Below are positions 58,906 through 64,000 of a DNA stretch of 64,000 nucleotides, piece after piece (within the stretch, counting starts at the first letter, position 1; each line of letters opens with the position of its first letter). Position numbers and translations under genes: made by a program. This DNA is from Equibacterium sp963662035 (GTDB taxonomy: Bacteria > Bacteroidota > Bacteroidia > Bacteroidales > UBA932), in contig CAVLDO010000006.1 in assembly GCA_963662035.1 (NCBI GenBank), forward strand, positions 1-64,000. The letters are read 5' to 3'. Below the pieces are notes generated by a model that saw nothing but the letters and a program-made list of their open reading frames with translations, was not told the origin of the DNA and searched no databases.

Positions 58906-59976
58906 TTAAAAGCACTTTATGTTGGCGGGGCACTCGGGCCGTGGGAGCCTGAGGCCGGATACTCCGTCGTATTTCTTCTCGGGGTCGTAGGGGATGCCCA
59001 TCTTGTCCAGCAGCGGCTCCACCGCCACCTGATGCATCTGCAGCCCTATATCCCAGGGCTTGTAGCCCAGCACCAGCGCCGCCACCTCCTCGTAGGTGAG
59101 CACGGGGATGCCGTAACCGTTCTGCGCGTAAGTCTTGCCGGTGGTCTCGGCTATGACATACTGCCAGCGATCCATAAAATAGGCGCAGCCGGGGCAGTTG
59201 GTGATTATCATATCGGGCATATACGGCTCCATCGACTCGAATTTCTTGTGGGTGTTGGAGAGGCAGTAGCCCCTGTTGGCCCTGACGTGATACTGACGGA
59301 AGCCGTAGCCGCAGCAGTGGCGCCGCTCCGGGTAGTCTATCAGACTGCCGCCCCAGCTCTCCACCATTCCGGCCAGCACATAGGGATATTCGGCGCCGCC
59401 GACCCCCTTGGAGGGGAACATTTTGGCGTAGTGGCAGCCGATGTGCTCCACCACCCGCAGCGGGGCGCCGGTTTTGGCATTCACCAGGCGGAAGCGGGCC
59501 TTCTCCGCTATTTCGTTGCGGAACTTGTACACCAGGTCGCTGGAGTGCACCAAAAATTCGGGCTTGTCAAACTCGCGGCGGCAGGCCTTCCAGAGGTCTT
59601 CGCGCACCTTGGCCTCCAGCTCGGGGAATTCGCGCCAGGTCTCCAGCGCCTCCAGGTAGAGTCCGAAGGAGGTTATGCAGGAGCAGGTGTAATTCTTGTA
59701 GCCAGCCTCCTTCATCAGAGAGAACTGGCGGGCGATTATCGTCATCTGGGTCACCTGCGGGATGCACTCGTTGTGATAGGCGATGCCGCCGCAGGTCGTA
59801 TGGTAGGGGTTCTCGCAGAAATCCTTGCCCAGATTGCCGCGCATTATGTCCAGATAGATGCGCTCGGCGCCGGGAAAGAAGTTCTGCCTGATGCAGCTGC
59901 GCACAAAGAACCAGTTGTCGTCCGGCATCTCCTTCTGATACTCAGACCATATTTTCTGTTTTCCCTGATAAATCAT
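58906..59976 (-). CDS. HdrB-like CCG-domain protein
   Basis: The 356-residue protein has the HdrB architecture. The C-terminal CCG set is complete: C181, C221-C222 (HCCGYGF) and C261-x2-C264 (NCPGCAYF). The N-terminal set is degenerate: C28, then TC at 61-62 instead of CC, and CSC at 98-100 instead of CxxC. One noncubane 4Fe-4S cluster is therefore expected, and a second site is altered. HdrB subunits break or form S-S bonds. It follows the HdrC-like gene by 2 nt and precedes HdrA by 6 nt. Confidence 0.9.
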   Translation of the reverse strand: MIYQGKQKIWSEYQKEMPDDNWFFVRSCIRQNFFPGAERIYLDIMRGNLGKDFCENPYHTTCGGIAYHNECIPQVTQMTIIARQFSLMKEAGYKNYTCSCITSFGLYLEALETWREFPELEAKVREDLWKACRREFDKPEFLVHSSDLVYKFRNEIAEKARFRLVNAKTGAPLRVVEHIGCHYAKMFPSKGVGGAEYPYVLAGMVESWGGSLIDYPERRHCCGYGFRQYHVRANRGYCLSNTHKKFESMEPYMPDMIITNCPGCAYFMDRWQYVIAETTGKTYAQNGYGIPVLTYEEVAALVLGYKPWDIGLQMHQVAVEPLLDKMGIPYDPEKKYDGVSGLRLPRPECPANIKCF

Positions 59977-59978
59977 CG

Positions 59979-60674
59979 CTATCGGTTGAAATGTTTGTCA
60001 CTGCACTCGGTAAAAGTCCGGCGGCAGTATTCGTCCATATCGAGTCCCATTTCAGCGGCCTTCTTCTTTGAGGCTGATTCCACGGCCTCCATTCTGGAAG
60101 TGGCTCCGGTGACATCGAATATCGCCTTGAGCTCGTCCAGGGCGCTCTGCGGGATTTTTCGCAGCACTCCCGGCCCCTCGCCGTCGAGATTGCTCCCCAC
60201 GCGGCGGTGCACCTCGTCCAGATTGGCGCTTATCCACTCCCCTATCGGGCCCGCCTCGGGGTGGTCTGCGGGCAGAAAGTTCCTGGGGTAGATGCAGTAG
60301 CCGTAGCCTAAGACATTGCCGCAGAGAACCCGCTGCAGCACCAGCTGCTGCCGCCCCTTCTCGCTCTCCACAAACAGTCCCGTCTCTATGCTGAGGTTGC
60401 GCAGAGCCATCACCACCAGTCCCGCCACATTCTTGCGCGGGCAGCGGGTCATACAGCTCATGCACTCGCCGCAATACCAGATGGTGTCGCTTCGCAGCAG
60501 CTCCTCTATGCGGTCGTCGTCGCGGCTCTGCACTATGTTCACTATGGTTTTGGGATTGTAGTTGTAAAACTCAGCGGCGGGGCAGATGGCAGTGCAGACC
60601 CCGCAGTTCATGCAGGATTTGAGCCCTTCCCTGATGCGGTAGTCCGCCGATAGCCTGTCATAAAGCTTTCCCAT
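59979..60674 (-). CDS. HdrC-like iron-sulfur protein with extended C-terminus
   Basis: The 231-residue protein carries two 4Fe-4S motifs, C21/C24/C27/C31 (CMNCGVCTAICP) and C68/C71/C74/C78 (CGECMSCMTRCP), as in HdrC. It has a 130-residue C-terminal extension (YGYCIYPRNFLPADHPEAGP, IGEWISANLDEVHRRVGSNL) that I do not recognise from methanogen HdrC; the C1-type subunit of sHdr loci is also long. It should relay electrons between HdrA and HdrB. It is the first Hdr gene, 12 nt after the acyltransferase gene. Confidence 0.9.
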   Translation of the reverse strand: MGKLYDRLSADYRIREGLKSCMNCGVCTAICPAAEFYNYNPKTIVNIVQSRDDDRIEELLRSDTIWYCGECMSCMTRCPRKNVAGLVVMALRNLSIETGLFVESEKGRQQLVLQRVLCGNVLGYGYCIYPRNFLPADHPEAGPIGEWISANLDEVHRRVGSNLDGEGPGVLRKIPQSALDELKAIFDVTGATSRMEAVESASKKKAAEMGLDMDEYCRRTFTECSDKHFNR

Positions 60675-60686
60675 ATCGCAAGCCCT

Positions 60687-61259
60687 CTATTTTACGGCGT
60701 CGTCAAACACAAACCCTTCCGGGTGTTTTGCCCGCACGCCGAGATCCTTGTAGAACTGCTGCAGGCGGATCATATCGGCCTGCATATCATCCGTAAGGGG
60801 GAAAATCTCGCCGTAGCTCACCCTCTTGCCGGCATAGTCTATATAGCCGGCATACACCGGCACATCTGCCATACGGGCGATAGTGTAAAAGCCTGTCTTC
60901 CACTTCTTGACCGGCTTGCGGGTCCCTTCCGGGGCCATTCCGAACAGGATTCTGTCGTGGGTGTTGAACGCTTCCACCATCTGCATAGCCATCCCCTTGC
61001 CGCACCCCTTCTGGGGCTTGAGGGGAATCGCCCCCCAGCGGCGCATCATCCCGGCAAAGGGCCAGATAAAATATTGCTCCTTAACCAGAATATGGATTTT
61101 GGCCCCCTTGCTGATGGCATATAGGTAGGCTATCACAAAATCCCAAATGGAGGTGTGGGGCACCCCCAATATCAGCGCCTTGCCGTCTTTGGGAAAATTG
61201 TCGTCGGGATGCCAGCGCATCACCTTACGTAAAATAAAATCTGCAGTTTTCGCTCTCAT
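60687..61259 (-). CDS. PlsC-like 1-acyl-glycerol-phosphate-type acyltransferase
   Basis: This 190-residue protein has the acyltransferase motif HX4D as H35-TSIW-D40 (GVPHTSIWDF), the substrate-site WGAIPLKPQ and the PEGTR motif (FGMAPEGTRKP). It has no long membrane helix, only hydrophobic patches. Short proteins of this subfamily transfer acyl chains to lysolipids or other lipid acceptors. It starts at the codon after the parE stop and is followed closely by the Hdr-like genes and, at the operon end, a cysteate-synthase-like gene. An acyl transfer step in sulfonolipid or phospholipid synthesis is possible, but the acceptor is not known. Confidence 0.88.
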   Translation of the reverse strand: MRAKTADFILRKVMRWHPDDNFPKDGKALILGVPHTSIWDFVIAYLYAISKGAKIHILVKEQYFIWPFAGMMRRWGAIPLKPQKGCGKGMAMQMVEAFNTHDRILFGMAPEGTRKPVKKWKTGFYTIARMADVPVYAGYIDYAGKRVSYGEIFPLTDDMQADMIRLQQFYKDLGVRAKHPEGFVFDDAVK

Positions 61260-63119
61260 CTATTGTGCCTCCTCTACATTGTCTATATCGCTGCGCAGGT
61301 TGTCGCGGATAAAGTCCAGACGGATGTTGTCGTTCTCTCCCATATAGAATTCCAGCAGATCCGACACCGGGTCGTCGGCGGCCAGATGCACCTTTTCCAG
61401 GCGGATGTCCTTGCCGATGAAGCCCTTGAACTCGTCGGGAGAGATCTCGCCGAGACCTTTGAAGCGGGTCACCGTGGAGTTCTTCATAGAGCCCGTGGCG
61501 GCCTCCTTCTCGGCCGTGGAGTAGCAGTACACGTTGCGGCTCTTGTCAGACACCCTGAATAGGGGCGTCTGCAGTATGTAAAGATGCCCCTGCCGTATCA
61601 GGTCGGGGTAGAACTTCAGGAAGAAGGTGAGCAGCAGCAGCCGTATGTGCATTCCGTCCACATCGGCATCGGTGGCTATCACCACATAGTTGTAGCGCAG
61701 GTTGTCCAGATCTTCGTCTATGTTGAGGGCCGCCTGCAGCAGCGAGAGCTCCTCGTTTTCGTAAACGTCGGTCTTTGTGGCCTTGTGGCTGTTGAGCGGC
61801 TTTCCCTTGAGGCTGAACACAGCCTGGGTGTTGGCGTCGCGTATCTTTTTGATGGAGCCGCTGGCGCTGTCTCCCTCGGTAAGGAAGATCATGGTGGAGT
61901 CGCGCATCGCGTTCTTGTCGCTGTAGTGGATGCGGCAGTCGGAGAGCTTCTTGTTGTTGAGAGAGGCCTTCTTGAGCCGCTCTTTGGTCTCCTTGCGCAG
62001 CCCCTGTATGGCCTTGCGGTCTTTCTCGCTGGCGAGGATCTTGGCCAGCATTACATCGGCCACATCCTTGTGCTGATGCAGGTAGTTGTCCAGCTCGCGG
62101 CTTATGAAGTCGCCCACGAACTTCTGCATCGAGAGCCCCTCCTTGTTGATGGTCTTGCTGCCCAGCTGCACCTTGGTCTGCGCCTCAAACTCCGGCTCGT
62201 CCATACTGATGGCGATGGCGGCCACTATCGACTGGCGCGCATCGGCGGGAGTGAAGTCCTTCTTGTAGAAGTCCTTGAGTGTCTTGCCGACAGCCTCTCG
62301 CAGCGCCGCCACGTGAGTTCCGCCCATCACCGTGTTCTGTCCGTTTACAAACGATGCGATGTTCTCGCCGTAGCGGCTGCCGTGGGTCAGCACCACCTCT
62401 ATGTCGGTGCCGGTCAGGTGGATGGGGGGATACAGCGGCTCCTCGTCCATATTGTCGTTGAGAAGGTCCAGCAGCCCTTCGGTGGATTTGTAGAGGGTCT
62501 TGTTGTAGCTCAGGGTGAGCCCTACATTGAGGTAGGCGTAGTTTTTCACCATCTCCACTATGAACTCCTCGTTGAATTCATAGCCGGGGAATATCTCCTC
62601 GTCGGGGGTGAAGGTTATCTGGGTGCCTCCGCGCTCCGTGCTCTCGCTCTCGCTCTCCTGCTGCAGTTTGCCCTGCGCAAACACAGCCCACTTGGTGCGT
62701 CCGTCGCGCCACGACTGCACTTTGAAATAAGACGAGAGGGCGTTCACGGCCTTGAGGCCGACGCCGTTGAGGCCGACGCTCTGCTTGTAGTTCTTGTTGT
62801 TGTACTTGCCGCCGCTGTTGAGCCGGCTCACCGCCATTATCATATCCTTGAAGGGGATGCCGCGACCGCCGTCGCGCACAGAAACCGTCTTGTCCTCCAG
62901 CAAAATGTCTATCCTGCGGCCGCTGCCGCTGCGGAATTCGTCCACCGAGTTGTCCACGACCTCCTTGGTGAGGACATATATGCCGTCGGAGGCATCGCTG
63001 CCGTCGCCCCTGCGGCCGATGTACATCGAAAGCCTCTGGCGGATGTGCTGCACATCCTCAAGATGGATTATGCTGCCGTCGCCGTATTCGTAATTCTTCT
63101 GCTCTGTTTCTTCGCTCAT
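61260..63119 (-). CDS. parE: DNA topoisomerase IV subunit B (GyrB/ParE family)
   Basis: The 619-residue ATPase subunit has the GHKL ATP site (EVVDNSVDEFRSGSG, VRDGGRGIPF, VGLNGVGLKAVNAL), the transducer domain (QTKVQLGSKTINKEG) and the Toprim catalytic motifs (FLTEGDSASGS, ATDADVDGMHIR, RFKGLGEISPDEFK). It is shorter than typical GyrB and ends soon after Toprim, as in Bacteroidota ParE. It decatenates chromosomes with ParC, which is not in the window. It is located between der and the acyltransferase gene. Confidence 0.93.
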   Translation of the reverse strand: MSEETEQKNYEYGDGSIIHLEDVQHIRQRLSMYIGRRGDGSDASDGIYVLTKEVVDNSVDEFRSGSGRRIDILLEDKTVSVRDGGRGIPFKDMIMAVSRLNSGGKYNNKNYKQSVGLNGVGLKAVNALSSYFKVQSWRDGRTKWAVFAQGKLQQESESESTERGGTQITFTPDEEIFPGYEFNEEFIVEMVKNYAYLNVGLTLSYNKTLYKSTEGLLDLLNDNMDEEPLYPPIHLTGTDIEVVLTHGSRYGENIASFVNGQNTVMGGTHVAALREAVGKTLKDFYKKDFTPADARQSIVAAIAISMDEPEFEAQTKVQLGSKTINKEGLSMQKFVGDFISRELDNYLHQHKDVADVMLAKILASEKDRKAIQGLRKETKERLKKASLNNKKLSDCRIHYSDKNAMRDSTMIFLTEGDSASGSIKKIRDANTQAVFSLKGKPLNSHKATKTDVYENEELSLLQAALNIDEDLDNLRYNYVVIATDADVDGMHIRLLLLTFFLKFYPDLIRQGHLYILQTPLFRVSDKSRNVYCYSTAEKEAATGSMKNSTVTRFKGLGEISPDEFKGFIGKDIRLEKVHLAADDPVSDLLEFYMGENDNIRLDFIRDNLRSDIDNVEEAQ

Positions 63120-63131
63120 CTGTAATCTCTT

Positions 63132-64000
63132 CTATTTCTGCCTGATGAAAATCTGCAGCGGGCACCCCTTGAAATCGAAATGCTCGCGGATCTTGTTCTC
63201 CAGAAAACGCCTGTAGGGGTCCTTGACATACTGCGGCAGATTGCAGAAAAACGCAAACGAAGGGAACGCCGTGGGCAGCTGGGTAACATATTTTATCTTT
63301 ATATACTTCCCCTTCCAGGCGGGCGGGGGGTAATTCTCTATTTCGGGAAGCATCGCCTCGTTGAGCCGCGACGTGGGGATTTTGCGGGAATAGTTCTCAT
63401 AGACCTGCGCCGCCGCGTCGAGCACCTCCAGGATGCGCTGCTTCTTGAGGACGGAGGTGAAGATTATGGGGATGTCGTTGAAGGGCTGGAGCCTGCTGCT
63501 GAGAGCCTCGCGGTACTCCTTCATAGTGTTGTTGTCCTTCTCTATCGCATCCCACTTGTTCACCACCAGAACGCACCCCTTGCGGTTGCGGTTGATTATG
63601 TTGAACACCGCCAGATCCTGGGCCTCGATGCCCTGCTGCGCGTCTATCATAAGGATGCAGACGTCGGAGTTCTCTATGGCGCGGATGGCGCGCATCACGG
63701 AGTAGAACTCCAGATCCTCGGTCACCTTCTTCTTCTTGCGCAGGCCGGCCGTGTCCACTATCATAAACTCGTGCCCGAACTTATTGTAATAGGTAGAAAT
63801 GGCGTCGCGGGTGGTGCCCGCCACTGGGGTCACTATGTTGCGGTCCTCCCCCAGCAGAGCGTTGGTGAGCGACGACTTGCCCACATTGGGCTTGCCCACG
63901 ATGGTGATGTGGGGCAGCCTCTTCTGCTGCGCATCCTCCACTATGCGGCTGTCGGAGGGGAGTTTCTCCAGCACGGCGTCGAGCAGTTCGCCCGTGCCGC
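63132..64000 (-). CDS. der: Ribosome-assembly GTPase Der (EngA), C-terminal part
   Basis: The frame stays open to the window end (reading GTGELLDAVLEKLPSDSR at the edge), so the N-terminal G1 domain lies outside. About 289 residues are present. The second GTPase domain has ITIVGKPNVGKSSLTNALLG, TPVAGTTRDAIST, VDTAGLRKKKK and VVNKWDAIEKD. The KH-like C-terminal domain ends in REHFDFKGCPLQIFIRQK, the standard Der terminus. Der is needed for 50S subunit maturation. An internal GTG at 63974 is not the true start. Confidence 0.96.
   Translation of the reverse strand, partial: GTGELLDAVLEKLPSDSRIVEDAQQKRLPHITIVGKPNVGKSSLTNALLGEDRNIVTPVAGTTRDAISTYYNKFGHEFMIVDTAGLRKKKKVTEDLEFYSVMRAIRAIENSDVCILMIDAQQGIEAQDLAVFNIINRNRKGCVLVVNKWDAIEKDNNTMKEYREALSSRLQPFNDIPIIFTSVLKKQRILEVLDAAAQVYENYSRKIPTSRLNEAMLPEIENYPPPAWKGKYIKIKYVTQLPTAFPSFAFFCNLPQYVKDPYRRFLENKIREHFDFKGCPLQIFIRQK

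Noticed and set aside
58066..60291. 741-codon open frame on the plus strand across the Hdr-like genes
   Set aside because: It lies opposite five motif-rich Fe-S genes, is low in recognisable domains, and is explained by GC-rich codon use on the other strand.
54399..60674. Heterodisulfide reductase for CoM-S-S-CoB
   Set aside because: Bacteroidota do not make these methanogen cofactors, HdrA is the short form and the first CCG site of HdrB is altered.
61584..63125. 513-codon plus-strand frame opposite parE
   Set aside because: Antisense shadow of a conserved topoisomerase gene.

Overview
The window looks like a chromosomal segment of a Bacteroidota bacterium, most likely Bacteroidales and plausibly close to Alistipes/Rikenellaceae. 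The evidence is the Bacteroidota -7 promoter box (TA-N2-TTTG) in front of many genes, the complete MoxR-DUF58-BatA-BatB-BatC-BatD/E operon, a TonB/ExbBD set, a DUF4491 protein, an M49 peptidase, a fimbrillin-like lipoprotein, and a cysteate-synthase-type enzyme expected in sulfonolipid-making Bacteroidota. Base composition is GC-rich throughout, except for a visibly more AT-rich first 2.4 kb. Species-level assignment is inference.

Layout. 1-2.3 kb (minus): an ECF sigma/anti-sigma operon ending in a fimbrillin-like lipoprotein cut by the window edge. 2.4-7.5 kb (minus): ClpB without its N-domain, tRNA-Arg(CCU), rpmF-yceD and typA. 7.5-14 kb (plus): guaA, a TonB-dependent receptor, a NapH-NapG-like polyferredoxin fusion and a Tat-type aldo/keto reductase carrying ferredoxin clusters. 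14.1-20.6 kb (minus): a four-gene periplasmic sugar operon (GH78 rhamnosidase, tetraheme cytochrome-SUMF1 fusion, Gfo/Idh/MocA oxidoreductase, TIM-barrel isomerase). 20.7-23.8 kb (plus): proCBA. 23.84-24.02 kb: REP-like repeats. 24-39.6 kb: M49 peptidase, purB, tpiA, polA, rsmG, rpmH, a DsbD-like protein, serS-ruvC, rluD-PASTA, rplU-rpmA and an unusual P-loop ATPase. 39.6-42.9 kb: an MFS carrier, two lipoproteins and DUF4491. 42.9-51.2 kb (minus): the Bat operon. 51.3-54.0 kb (plus): truA-exbB-exbD-tonB. 54.05-54.39 kb (minus): RNase P RNA. 54.4-61.3 kb (minus): an Hdr-like electron-transfer operon bounded by a PlsC-like acyltransferase and a cysteate-synthase-like enzyme. 61.3-64 kb (minus): parE and der, the latter cut by the window end.

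The strongest candidate for an undescribed system is the 54.4-61.3 kb operon. Its order, HdrC-HdrB-HdrA-HdrC-(membrane cytochrome b/HdrD fusion), matches the C1-B1-A-C2-B2 order of sulfur-oxidising sHdr loci, where the product is sulfite. The last gene resembles the enzyme that combines sulfite with O-phosphoserine to make cysteate, the sulfonolipid head-group precursor. I infer a sulfur-to-sulfonate, or redox-linked sulfonolipid, module. The second candidate is the 14-20.6 kb periplasmic operon, where a multiheme cytochrome fused to a cysteine-less SUMF1 domain sits with a secreted sugar dehydrogenase. The rest is mostly housekeeping.
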